In this document: positions 25,562 through 34,255 of the stretch, piece by piece
Layout: each line of letters starts with the position of its first letter
Numbering within the stretch: position 1 is the first letter of the stretch
Assembly: GCA_035549015.1 (NCBI GenBank)
Contig: DASZRW010000085.1
Coordinates: forward strand, 1 to 64,000
Length of the DNA: 64,000 nt
Source of the DNA: JAFDZV01 sp035549015
Lineage (GTDB): Bacteria; Bacteroidota; Ignavibacteria; OLB7
Direction: 5' to 3'
Made by a program: the position numbers and the translations under genes
The notes under the pieces: model-generated
The model's database searches: none
The model's input: only the letters and a program-made list of their open reading frames with translations
What the model was told of the DNA's origin: nothing

Positions 25562-25597
25562 CATCATTTCAGTGCTCTGTTCCGGTACTGAGCGAAA

Positions 25598-25652
25598 GGC
25601 GCGCATCAGCTGAGGGAAGGCCGCACATCTGCTGAGGGAAGGCCGCGCATCA
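25598..25652. repeat. 22-bp imperfect tandem repeat at the purA 3' end
   Basis: Two and a half copies of a unit like ggccgcgcatcagctgaggg start at 25598, 25619 and 25641. The last copy contains the purA TGA stop, so the repeats are duplicated gene-end sequence. Confidence 0.7.
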
Positions 25653-26915
25653 GCGCGTCACCACCTCGTCGCGGCCGGGGCCGGTGCCGATGTAGCTGAC
25701 GCGGGCGCCTATCGCCCGCTCGATCATCTCGACATAGTCGCGCGCCGCCTTCGGCAGATCGGCGTAGGCGCGGCAGTCGGCAAGCGAGCTGTTCCACCCC
25801 TTGAACGTTTCGTACACCGGCTGCACCCGTTCCAGCGTGGCGCAGTCGCAGGGGAAGTACTTCAGCGGACGGCCGTCCAGAAGATAGTCCGTGCAGACGC
25901 GCAGCTCATCGAAGTTGTTGAGCACATCCAGCTTGGTGAGAACGATCTCCGTGATGCCGTTCACCATGGCGGAGTACCTGAGTGCCACCAGATCCAGCCA
26001 CCCGCAGCGGCGCGGCCGCCCGGTGGTGGCTCCGAACTCGCCCCCCTCGCTGCGCAGACGCTCGCCGGTCTCGTCATCCAGTTCCGTCGGGAACGGACCG
26101 TTGCCAACGCGCGTGCAGTAGGCCTTTGCGATGCCGATCACCCCGCCGATCGCGGTGGGCGGCAGCCCGAGCCCGGTGCATGCCCCCCCCGACGTTGGGG
26201 ACGAACTGGTAACGAACGGATAGGTGCCGTGGTCGATGTCCAGCAGAGCACCCTGCGCCCCCTCCACGAGCAGGCGCTTCCCCTCGCGCCAGGCCTCGTT
26301 GACGAAGTAGGTGGTGTCCGTGATATAGGAATCGATCTTGCGATCGAACTCCAGATACTCCGCCACGGTCCTCTCCACATCCAGTTCCTCGGCATCGTAC
26401 ACCTTGCGGAACCACTCGTTCTTCTGGGCGATGCCGCGCCGGAGCTTCTCCTCCAGGATTGCGCGATCCAGCAGATCCACGATCCGGATGCCGGTGCGGC
26501 TGTACTTGTCGATATACGCCGGGCCGATGCCGCGGCCGGTGGTACCGATCTTCTGCCCGCTCTCCTGGAGCGTATCGAGCAGCTTGTGATACGGCATGAT
26601 CAGGTGCGCCTTGTGGCTGATCTTCAGCCGCCCCTCGATGGAGATGCCGAACGACTCGAGCAGGGCGATCTCCTCCATCAGGGCCACGGGATCGATCACC
26701 ACACCGTTGCCGATCACGCATACCACATTGTCGTGAAGGATGCCGGAAGGAATCAGATGGAGCACGTACTTCCGGTCACCGACAACCAGCGTATGGCCGG
26801 CATTGGCTCCCCCCTGATAGCGTGCAACGATGTCGCTCTGCTCGGCGAGCAGGTCCACCACCTTTCCCTTCCCCTCATCGCCCCATTGTGCGCCAACGAT
26901 TACCTGAACACTCAT
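25650..26915 (-). CDS. purA: adenylosuccinate synthetase
   Basis: The 421-residue enzyme joins IMP and aspartate using GTP, the first step from IMP to AMP. The N-terminus carries the GTP-binding loop GAQWGDEGKGK and then YQGGANAGHT. Further family blocks are TTGRGIGPAYIDKYSR and VGNGPFPTEL. The ATG at 26915 is chosen; an in-frame GTG three codons upstream is possible but less likely. Length matches bacterial PurA. It lies downstream of a hairpin that separates it from the STAS gene and ends convergently with mrdA. Confidence 0.97.
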   Translation of the reverse strand: MSVQVIVGAQWGDEGKGKVVDLLAEQSDIVARYQGGANAGHTLVVGDRKYVLHLIPSGILHDNVVCVIGNGVVIDPVALMEEIALLESFGISIEGRLKISHKAHLIMPYHKLLDTLQESGQKIGTTGRGIGPAYIDKYSRTGIRIVDLLDRAILEEKLRRGIAQKNEWFRKVYDAEELDVERTVAEYLEFDRKIDSYITDTTYFVNEAWREGKRLLVEGAQGALLDIDHGTYPFVTSSSPTSGGACTGLGLPPTAIGGVIGIAKAYCTRVGNGPFPTELDDETGERLRSEGGEFGATTGRPRRCGWLDLVALRYSAMVNGITEIVLTKLDVLNNFDELRVCTDYLLDGRPLKYFPCDCATLERVQPVYETFKGWNSSLADCRAYADLPKAARDYVEMIERAIGARVSYIGTGPGRDEVVTR

Positions 26916-26930
26916 GATGCTCACACGAAA

Positions 26931-26979
26931 ACGCTCCGATCATCGGTCCCGGTGATAATGGAACGCACGATCGGAGCGT
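26931..26979 (-). terminator. hairpin between STAS gene and purA (terminator or attenuator)
   Basis: An 11-bp perfect stem, acgctccgatc (26931-26941) with gatcggagcgt (26969-26979), has a 27-nt loop. Read on the minus strand it is followed by TTTTCG, 16 nt before the purA start, so it could end the STAS transcript or attenuate purA. Confidence 0.55.
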
Positions 26980-27004
26980 ATGAACTGTTTATTCTGAACG
27001 AAGT

Positions 27005-27340
27005 CTACTGCGACGCCGCCAGCGCTTCTTCGCGCGTGGCGTACTGCGGCAGCACGGAGTCCAGCCGCGTCATCCTGAACAGGCCGGTGATCTTCTCGTT
27101 CGCACCGGCAACAACCAGCACGCCGCCCGCAGTGCGAAGCGTGGAGGACGCGCCCACCAGCATGCCGAGCCCGGAGCTGTTCATGACCGGTACCAGAGCC
27201 AGATCAACGATCACGCAACGCTCGCCGCCGCGAACCAGTTCGCCGATCGCCTGGGAGAACTGCATCCCCTCGGCGCCGCCTATCACGTTTCCGGTGACAG
27301 TGATCACCGCCGGATTGTTATGGTCGATCGAGAATGTCAT
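27005..27340 (-). CDS. STAS-domain protein (anti-sigma factor antagonist-like)
   Basis: A single STAS domain of 111 residues resembles SpoIIAA/RsbV proteins that bind an anti-sigma kinase. The signature loop reads VPVMNSSGLGML: the phosphorylatable serine is present (Ser55) but the usual preceding aspartate is asparagine (Asn54). No kinase or phosphatase partner is nearby in the window. It may act in a partner-switching network encoded elsewhere, or in membrane/transport regulation, where STAS domains also occur. Confidence 0.88.
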   Translation of the reverse strand: MTFSIDHNNPAVITVTGNVIGGAEGMQFSQAIGELVRGGERCVIVDLALVPVMNSSGLGMLVGASSTLRTAGGVLVVAGANEKITGLFRMTRLDSVLPQYATREEALAASQ

Positions 27341-27563
27341 GCGGACTTGAACTTCCTAACATTTGATGCTGCGTGTCTGCTGCCGGCACAATCCGGCTTC
27401 AACCATGATTGCAACGGCGGGCCTGCGCCGACACGAGCACCCCCTACGGATATCGAACGCCTGTGTTGCGTTTCATCCACCATTCCCGAAGAGCGGATTG
27501 CCCGCCGGCGGCTTGTCCGCCAGCGGATTGCCTGGCTCTCCGTCGCAACGCCCGACTCTCCGA

Positions 27564-28571
27564 TCAGGCCTTGGCCACGCGGCGAGCGGAGATGATCTGC
27601 TGCGTCTGGAGCGTGAAGTCGCGCTCCGCATTCGGATCCAGCTTCCCCTGACGAATCAGCACGTCCACCACGAAGGCGCTCGCGATGTAGATGGAGGAAT
27701 AGGTACCGGTAATGATACCGATCAACATCGTGAAGGCGAAGCCGCGCAGCACCTCACCCGAGAAGACGAGCAGGATCACGAGCACCATCGCAACGGTCAA
27801 CGACGTGTTGATCGTACGCGGCAGCGTCTCGTTGATCGAGCGGTTCATCAGCATCAGGAGGTTCTCCCCCTTGTGCAGCTGTTTGTTCTCACGGATACGG
27901 TCGAAGATGATCACCGTATCGTTGATGGAGAAGCCCACCACGGTGAGGAACGCTGCAAGCAGACTCTGATTCATCTCCAGGTTGAGGCCGAAGACGCCAT
28001 TGAAGATCACCGCGAAGGCGAAGGCAACGAGCACGTCGTGCACCAGCGCGATGATGGCGCCGAGGCCGAAGAGGAACTCGAAGCGGAACGTGATGTAGAG
28101 AAGGATCGCGATGATCGATGCGATCACGGCATACAGTGCCTGCAGGCGCAGCTCCTTGCCGATCTTCGGACCGATGTTGTCCACCTTCAGGAGCTCCACC
28201 TTGTTCCCCGGGAACGCCTTGGTAAGCGCCTGCTGCAGACGGTCCGACACCTTCGGCGCGGGCTTCCCCTGATCCTGCGCCTCGGCATGCTCCGTCTTCA
28301 CACGGATCAGCACCTGGTTGGCGGACTGATTGAACTCCTTGATTTCGGCGCCGACGAAGCCGGCTCCGTCGACAGCCGACCGGATGTTTCCGGTGGGCAC
28401 CGGCTGCGCGAACCGGAACGCAGCCTGCGTTCCGCCCTCGAAGTCGATACCGTATTCAACACCACGCGTGAACGCAACCACGAGGCCGAGCACCGTGATT
28501 ACGACCGACATGATGTAGAACATCTTCCGCTTGCCGATGAAGTCTATATGAGTGTCGTGAAAGAACCGCAT
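27564..28571 (-). CDS. secF: protein translocase subunit SecF
   Basis: The 335-residue membrane protein works with SecD in the proton-driven late steps of Sec export. It has the initial helix with KMFYIMSVVITVLGLV, the conserved GIDFEGGTQ motif just after it, a periplasmic P4-type domain to about residue 130, and five more helices containing the SINDTVIIFDRIREN motif. It lies 60 nt downstream of secD on the same strand, so the pair forms an operon as in most bacteria. The C-terminal tail is short and polar. The assignment is secure. Confidence 0.96.
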   Translation of the reverse strand: MRFFHDTHIDFIGKRKMFYIMSVVITVLGLVVAFTRGVEYGIDFEGGTQAAFRFAQPVPTGNIRSAVDGAGFVGAEIKEFNQSANQVLIRVKTEHAEAQDQGKPAPKVSDRLQQALTKAFPGNKVELLKVDNIGPKIGKELRLQALYAVIASIIAILLYITFRFEFLFGLGAIIALVHDVLVAFAFAVIFNGVFGLNLEMNQSLLAAFLTVVGFSINDTVIIFDRIRENKQLHKGENLLMLMNRSINETLPRTINTSLTVAMVLVILLVFSGEVLRGFAFTMLIGIITGTYSSIYIASAFVVDVLIRQGKLDPNAERDFTLQTQQIISARRVAKA

Positions 28572-28631
28572 GTCAGCTTGTTCCGGTTTGCAAAGTTTCT
28601 GGAATGATCGTCGTCGGTCGCGCCTGCCTGC

Positions 28632-30851
28632 CTATGCGGCTTCCTCTGTCACCTGGCCGTAGTTGATGTTGGTAGCACCACGGTCCAGCATGACGAGGAA
28701 CACGGTCTTGGTAACGAACACTGCCGTGAAGAGCGTTGCCGCGATACCGATCATGAGCGTTGCGGCGAAGCCGCGCACCGGACCGGAGCCGAAGACGTAG
28801 AGGATGGCGCCGGTCATGAACGTCGTGATATGCGTATCGATGATGGCCGCGAAGGCCTTCTCGTAGCCGAGCAGCACAGCGCTCTTCAACGCCTTGCCCC
28901 GCGCCATCTCCTCACGTATTCGTTCGTAGATAAGAATGTTGCCGTCCACCGCCATACCGATGGTAAGCACCAGACCGCCGATGCCCGGGAGCGTAAGCGT
29001 GGCACCGAGCGCGGCCAGCGCAGCCAGCGTGATGATCACGTTCAGCATCACCGCAATGTCGGCAACGAAGCCGCCGAAGCGATAGTACACGAGCATGAAG
29101 AGGATCACCATTGCCGCCGCGATCCAGGTGGCATGGAAGCCCTGTGCGATCGAGTCGGAACCGAGCGACGGGCCAACGATGCGCTCCTCGATGATCTTCA
29201 CCGGCGCCTTCAGTGCACCGGCCTTCAGAACGATCGCGAGCAGGTTGGCCTCCTTGATATCGGTGGAGCCGCTGATCGAGGAGCGGCCGCCGTCGATGCG
29301 GCTCTGAACCGTGGGCGCGGAGTAGACCGCGGAATCCAGCACGATCGCCACACGCTTGTGGATGTTCTTGCCGGTGATGTCGGCCCAGCGATCGGCGCCA
29401 TCGCCGTTCATGTCCATGATCACCTCCGGCTTGCCGGTCTGCTGATCGAAGCTGGCGAACGCATCGGAGACCACTTCACCGGTCAGCTCGTTGTCCGCCG
29501 TGAGCACGTAGATGCCGTAGATCCCCTTCTCGGGATCGCCGGTCTGATCGTGCTCCGGGTGGGCGCTGAAGGCGATCACGCGATCCTCCGGGATCAGCGC
29601 ACGCACTTCCGGGCGCTGCAGATAGCGCTTCAGCGTATCGATGTTCGCACGAGTGGTGGAGAAGAAGTACTCACCCTTCGGCGTATCGTTCACCGCATAG
29701 ACGGTGCTGGCATCCTGGCTCGGCTTGTCGGCATCTTCCTGATAGCCGGTGTAGAAGTTGATCGTGAAGGGATGGTCGCGCCTGTAGGCCTTCCCCTTCT
29801 CCTCATCGGTCATCCCCTTGTACGGATCGTTGCTCGTATCGGCCCCCTTGCCTCCCTTGCCGCTCGAATCCTTCTTCGTGGAGTCCGCCTTGGTGGAATC
29901 CCCCTTCTTCGTGGAGTCCTTGCGCCCGGTATTGTGCGCAAGATCCTTCTTCGTGGAATCCCCCTTCCCGGCTGTCTCGGGAGTCTTCTTCGTGGAGTCC
30001 GCCTTCTTGGTGGAATCGGTCTTCTTCGTGGAGTCCGCCTTCGATGCGGCGGCGCCGGTGCTGTCGTGCTTCGCGCCATTCTTGCCGGCCGGCTCCACCG
30101 CAACCTTGCCGGCGAGCACCTTGTCGATACGGCGGAACATCTCGATGGCGTCCGCGTCGTTCTTCACCAGCTTGAACTCCAGGCGCGCAGTGGTCTGCAA
30201 CAGACTGCGCACGGACTCGGCATCGGTGATGCCCGGAAGCTCCAGCACCAGACGGCGGCCGGCGATCTTCTGAATCGAGATCTCGCTCACACCGAACTTG
30301 TCGATACGCTGGCGGATCACCTCCTCCGCCTGCCCCACGGCATCCTCGATGTTCTTGGCAAGCCGCTCCTTGATCCTCTCCTCGTTGATGTCGCCCCCCG
30401 TGGCGCCGGCATCGAAGTAGCTGAGAAGAGTACGGCCGGCAGGGCGGGCGATCTTGTCGAAGTTGGACATGAAGATATCCAGCACCGGCGCATCGGAAAG
30501 AGCCGCTTCGGCACGCGTGGAGTCGATGGTGCGCTGGAACAGATCATCCACGGCCTCGTGCTGCGCCGTCTCGGCCAGCAACGCCGGGATGTCCACTTCC
30601 ATCGTCACATACATGCCTCCCTGAAGATCGAGACCGAGCTTGATGGGGGGTGCAAGGAAGTTCTTCTGGGCTTCCCGGTAGTTCTTACCGTGCAGCGAAT
30701 CCCACCTCGCCAGAGCGGCCTTATTCCCACCCTTGAAAATATCGCTCCGCTCTGCGTCGAGTTGGTACGCCTTGTATGTCGGTAACAGCGCCCACAGGGC
30801 CGCGAGCAGCGCGATCCCGGTGATGACCAAACGTATTGTTGCTGACTTCAC
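28632..30851 (-). CDS. secD: protein translocase subunit SecD with DSTKK-repeat insertion
   Basis: The 739-residue protein is the partner of SecF in pulling exported proteins through SecYEG. The N-terminal helix, the GLDLQGGM motif near residue 74 and the C-terminal helices with MAVDGNILIYERIREE are all present. Residues 255-345, in the large periplasmic domain, are a low-complexity insertion with six DSTKK units and several near copies, very rich in Ser, Thr, Lys and Asp. The sequence before and after it continues as normal SecD, so the insertion is a loop rather than a fusion. It lengthens the protein compared with the usual 500-630 residues. The added segment should be disordered and exposed to the periplasm; its role is not known. 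Confidence 0.95.
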   Translation of the reverse strand: MKSATIRLVITGIALLAALWALLPTYKAYQLDAERSDIFKGGNKAALARWDSLHGKNYREAQKNFLAPPIKLGLDLQGGMYVTMEVDIPALLAETAQHEAVDDLFQRTIDSTRAEAALSDAPVLDIFMSNFDKIARPAGRTLLSYFDAGATGGDINEERIKERLAKNIEDAVGQAEEVIRQRIDKFGVSEISIQKIAGRRLVLELPGITDAESVRSLLQTTARLEFKLVKNDADAIEMFRRIDKVLAGKVAVEPAGKNGAKHDSTGAAASKADSTKKTDSTKKADSTKKTPETAGKGDSTKKDLAHNTGRKDSTKKGDSTKADSTKKDSSGKGGKGADTSNDPYKGMTDEEKGKAYRRDHPFTINFYTGYQEDADKPSQDASTVYAVNDTPKGEYFFSTTRANIDTLKRYLQRPEVRALIPEDRVIAFSAHPEHDQTGDPEKGIYGIYVLTADNELTGEVVSDAFASFDQQTGKPEVIMDMNGDGADRWADITGKNIHKRVAIVLDSAVYSAPTVQSRIDGGRSSISGSTDIKEANLLAIVLKAGALKAPVKIIEERIVGPSLGSDSIAQGFHATWIAAAMVILFMLVYYRFGGFVADIAVMLNVIITLAALAALGATLTLPGIGGLVLTIGMAVDGNILIYERIREEMARGKALKSAVLLGYEKAFAAIIDTHITTFMTGAILYVFGSGPVRGFAATLMIGIAATLFTAVFVTKTVFLVMLDRGATNINYGQVTEEAA

Positions 30852-31210
30852 TGACTAAGCTCCAGAGAATACTGGGTTCGCTCATGGATAGGTAGCCGGA
30901 CGGGAGTTCGGAACACGATGATCCCCGCCCCATTAGCCGGAAAGGCGACCAATATACGGGGGCAGGGAACTACGAGTCAATTTCCGAATTGCGTTATCTG
31001 CTTACGCGACCGGCGATTTGGGACAAAAAACAAGGGGCGCTGAGATAACCCGCCGCGAGGTGGAGAGTTACCGACGCCAATCGTTCGCCAAGACGGGGGT
31101 ATCTCGCAACACGAGCCCGGTCCAACAAGGGGCAGGCCCAACGAGGAGGCAGGTCCAACAAGGGCCCGGTCCAACAAGGGGCCGACCTTCCGCTGCCGTT
31201 GCGGGCGATC
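30852..31210. other. non-coding spacer between secD and pyk
   Basis: A stretch of 359 bp with no convincing gene. At 31113-31190 there are four degenerate copies of a motif like ggtccaacaagggg, downstream of pyk. A TATATTGG element on the minus strand near 30950 could be a -7 site for secD but the -33 spacing is poor. Confidence 0.5.
31113..31190. repeat. degenerate tandem repeat downstream of pyk
   Basis: Four copies of an 17-19 bp unit (core tccaacaagggg, one copy varied to cccaacgagg) lie within 20-100 bp of the pyk stop. No function is visible. Confidence 0.65.
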
Positions 31211-32680
31211 CTATACCTGATCGACCACGACCATGTTCGTGCTCGCCTTCTCATCGAGAGGATAGCCGGTGGTCATCACCACCGCATCCCCCTCCTCCAC
31301 CACGCCCGCCTCCAGTGCACGGCGCTTCATGACGGAGATGGCGTCTTCCGTGTTGGCGGGCTGCTGGATCAGAATGCTGTAGATGCCGCGGTACAGCCCG
31401 AGCTGCCGGCACAACTCCTCCTCCTGCGCCATCGCGATGATCGGTGCGCTGGGCCGCTGGCGCGACATCATCCGCGCGGTGTTGCCGGTGTACGTAAGGC
31501 AGAGAATCGCGCGCGCGTTCATCTGCGCCGAGAGAACGCAGGCTGCCGTCGCCATGGCATTCTCCGCCCGTTCGATATCGGTGCCGATGCCGGACTGGGT
31601 TATCTGCATCCGGGGGTTGAAGGAGACCACGCTCTCGGTTGCGCGGATGATATCGTTCATCACGATGACCGCATCGATCGGGTAGGCACCCACCGATGTC
31701 TCCGCGGAGAGCATCACCGCATCGGATCCATCGAAGACGGCGTTGGCGACGTCGGAGGATTCCGCTCGCGTGGGGCGCGGGTTGGCCACCATCGATTCCA
31801 GCATCTGCGTGGCGGTGATCACCGGCTTGCCGACCTCGTTGCACCGTTTGATAATCCGCTTCTGAAGCAGCGGCACCTCGTGGCTGGGAAGCTCCACACC
31901 CAGATCGCCGCGTGCGATCATGATTGCATCGGCAACGCTGATGATCGCATCCAACTCGCGTATCGCCTCGATCTTCTCGATCTTCGCAATCACCGGCGTG
32001 CGCCTGCCCCGGCTCGCGATCAGACGCTTCAGATCCAGGATGTCCTTCGCCGAGCGCACGAACGAAAGCGCCACGTAATCCACTCCCATCTCCAGGCCGA
32101 AGTAGAGATCGCGGCGGTCCTTCTGCGTGAGCGCCGGTTCGCTCACGGCCACTCCCGGCAGGTTCACCCCCTTGTGATCCTTCAGCAGGCCGCCGTTGAT
32201 CACCGAGCATGCAACATTGCTTCCTCCCTTGGAATCCACGCGCAGCTTGATCAACCCGTCGTCGATGAAGATCGTGTCCCCCGCCTTCACATCGTTCACC
32301 AGCCTCTTGTACGCAACCGGTATGCGCTCGTCGCCCCGCGACGTCTGATCGATCGTGAGGATAACGGTGGATGCCGTACGGAGCAGCATCGGCCCGTCGG
32401 GCAACACGCCAACCCGGATCTTCGGCCCCTGCAGATCCTGTATCACGGGCACGTGGCGGTTCAGCTTCACCGCGGCCGCCCGCGTCATCTCCATCAGCTT
32501 TCGATGCGTGTCGTGGCGCGAGTGGGAGAAGTTCAAGCGGACCGCATCCGCGCCTGCCATGATCAATTGCTCAATCCGCTCCTGGGTTGCAACGGCCGGA
32601 CCGAGCGTACACAGGATCTTCGTGTGCTGAAGAGATGGTGGGATGAACGTCGACCCCTTCGATGCTGTTTTTTGTTTCAT
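31211..32680 (-). CDS. pyk: pyruvate kinase
   Basis: The glycolytic enzyme of 489 residues makes ATP and pyruvate from phosphoenolpyruvate. The N-terminal barrel strand has TKILCTLGPA, the substrate region has RLNFSHSRHD, and the conserved catalytic lysine block reads VIAKIEKIEAI, followed by MIARGDLGVELP. The C-terminal domain contains AETSVGAYPIDAV and ends in a normal allosteric domain. The ATG at 32680 is preferred to one seven codons upstream. The gene is monocistronic as far as can be seen, with a -7 promoter element immediately before the start. Confidence 0.97.
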   Translation of the reverse strand: MKQKTASKGSTFIPPSLQHTKILCTLGPAVATQERIEQLIMAGADAVRLNFSHSRHDTHRKLMEMTRAAAVKLNRHVPVIQDLQGPKIRVGVLPDGPMLLRTASTVILTIDQTSRGDERIPVAYKRLVNDVKAGDTIFIDDGLIKLRVDSKGGSNVACSVINGGLLKDHKGVNLPGVAVSEPALTQKDRRDLYFGLEMGVDYVALSFVRSAKDILDLKRLIASRGRRTPVIAKIEKIEAIRELDAIISVADAIMIARGDLGVELPSHEVPLLQKRIIKRCNEVGKPVITATQMLESMVANPRPTRAESSDVANAVFDGSDAVMLSAETSVGAYPIDAVIVMNDIIRATESVVSFNPRMQITQSGIGTDIERAENAMATAACVLSAQMNARAILCLTYTGNTARMMSRQRPSAPIIAMAQEEELCRQLGLYRGIYSILIQQPANTEDAISVMKRRALEAGVVEEGDAVVMTTGYPLDEKASTNMVVVDQV

Positions 32681-32686
32681 AGCGCG

Positions 32687-32694
32687 CAAATATA
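32687..32694 (-). promoter_or_regulatory. -7 promoter element just upstream of pyk
   Basis: TATATTTG on the minus strand fits TAnnTTTG exactly and ends 7 nt before the pyk ATG, so the transcript would have almost no leader. The -33 region is weak. Confidence 0.4.
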
Positions 32695-32872
32695 CGAGCA
32701 CCCAGGCGATGGCTCGCCATGAATTGCACGTTGCATGTGATGGTATGGAAGATGGTGAACTGCGAAACAGTGCGCGGCATGCGGAGTGCGCAGCATGCGG
32801 AGCACGCGCCGCGGAGCGGGCACAGCGTCCCTCCCGGACCCGACAAACCGTCCGCGATTCAGACGGAGGGGA

Positions 32873-34129
32873 TCATTCGCACCCGCGCACGACGCGCAGC
32901 GCCACCCAACGGCCGGACGGAGTCGCCGGATCGGACGGACGCATCGGCCGGGGGCGTGCGTCGGGCGCAGCGGCGCCGCTGCGGCGCGCTCCGTAGCCGA
33001 GTGCGGCCCCGATCCTGTTGGGATCCACGCCGTGCGCAACCAGCCAACGCTCGATCCGCTGCGCCGCAACGTCGCTCACCTCCTGGCAACGCTTCTCCGT
33101 TGCTTCGCCGGCCGCATGCGCTTCCACAACAATCTCCATCGTCCGGCACTGGTTCACGTACGCCAGCACGATCAGGAGTGCTGCACGGTTCTCCGCGTGC
33201 ACCGTATCCAGCTCGTGGCCATCCGCTGCGAGCGCGATCGGCGGGCAGAGCGCCATTTCCCCGGCGTGCGGCGGCACGGGACAGCCGCTGCCGCCATGCC
33301 CGAGCGAATCTGCCGGTCTCCCCGGAAGCAGCGGGCAGGGATCCGCACCATCCTTCACGCCATCCGCGTCGGTATCGGGAACCAGCGGGTTGGTTCCCAC
33401 CCGTAACACTTCATCGCCGTCGGCAAGCCCGTCGCTGTCGCTGTCTGCAACAAGCGGATCGGTATGATAGCGAAGGTGTTCATCGCCATCGCTCAGCCCG
33501 TCGCCATCGGAGTCGGCCGCACGCGGATTCGTGTGGAGGAACTTCACCTCGTCCCCGTCGCTCAGCCCATCGCCGTCCGTGTCGCGGCGAATCGGATTGG
33601 TGCCGTAGCGATTCACCTCATCGCCGTCCGAGAGGCCATCATCATCGGAGTCCGGCCGCATCACGTCGCTATGCCATCGCAGCGCCTCGTCGCCATCATT
33701 GAGGCCGTCGTCGTCGGAGTCCGCCCTGAGGGGATTCGATTCGTACTCGTGCACCTCCTGGCCGTCGCTCAACCCATCGCCGTCGCTGTCGGCAACAAGC
33801 GGATTGGTGTTGTACCGCCGCACCTCTTCGTAGTCCGTAAGCCCGTCGCCATCCGTATCGGGATTGCAGGGATCGGTATGGATGCGGCGTTCCTCCTCGT
33901 CGCTCAATCCGTCGTGATCGCAGTCATCGCCCCCCGGCAGCAACATCTGCGGCTGCGCGTCCGGGGCCGGTGCATGCAGCGACGAGGCCGCGCACGTCGC
34001 CGCAGCGCCCATCGCGGCCGCATCCATTGCCGGCACGTACATCGCGGCGAGGAGCACGCAGAGCAGTGCCTTCGGCCACGGCATCTGCGGATGTATGAAA
34101 CCAGCGGCACGCGTGAAGCGGATCATCAT
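32873..34129 (-). CDS. TSP3-repeat protein with OmpA-like C-terminus
   Basis: The protein (up to 418 residues) has an N-terminal hydrophobic export signal, eight or so thrombospondin type-3 repeats of 23 residues (pattern DSDGDGLSDGDEV..Y.TNP) from about residue 68 to 270, and then an OmpA-family peptidoglycan-binding domain with the EVSDVAAQRIERWLVAHGVDP block. The acidic repeats bind calcium in related proteins. The start may be at 34129 or at an ATG at 34084 that leaves a tighter signal peptide. It lacks the beta-barrel of its neighbour, so it is probably periplasmic or surface-attached by its repeats. The two genes are on the same strand and likely share an origin. Confidence 0.8.
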   Translation of the reverse strand: MMIRFTRAAGFIHPQMPWPKALLCVLLAAMYVPAMDAAAMGAAATCAASSLHAPAPDAQPQMLLPGGDDCDHDGLSDEEERRIHTDPCNPDTDGDGLTDYEEVRRYNTNPLVADSDGDGLSDGQEVHEYESNPLRADSDDDGLNDGDEALRWHSDVMRPDSDDDGLSDGDEVNRYGTNPIRRDTDGDGLSDGDEVKFLHTNPRAADSDGDGLSDGDEHLRYHTDPLVADSDSDGLADGDEVLRVGTNPLVPDTDADGVKDGADPCPLLPGRPADSLGHGGSGCPVPPHAGEMALCPPIALAADGHELDTVHAENRAALLIVLAYVNQCRTMEIVVEAHAAGEATEKRCQEVSDVAAQRIERWLVAHGVDPNRIGAALGYGARRSGAAAPDARPRPMRPSDPATPSGRWVALRVVRGCE

Positions 34130-34255
34130 TGGCGGAATCTACGGCAACCGGATTCAACATCGAGCCCCCGCGCGCCATGGGCGGCGAGGGCTCCTGTTTC
34201 GGGAACATGTCACGGGCTGCGCGGGCCGCCGGACTCGAGGCGCCCCGTGCCCGCA

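Noticed and set aside
28830..30785. Long plus-strand frame opposite secD
   Set aside because: The minus-strand product is unmistakable SecD; high GC gives long opposing frames.
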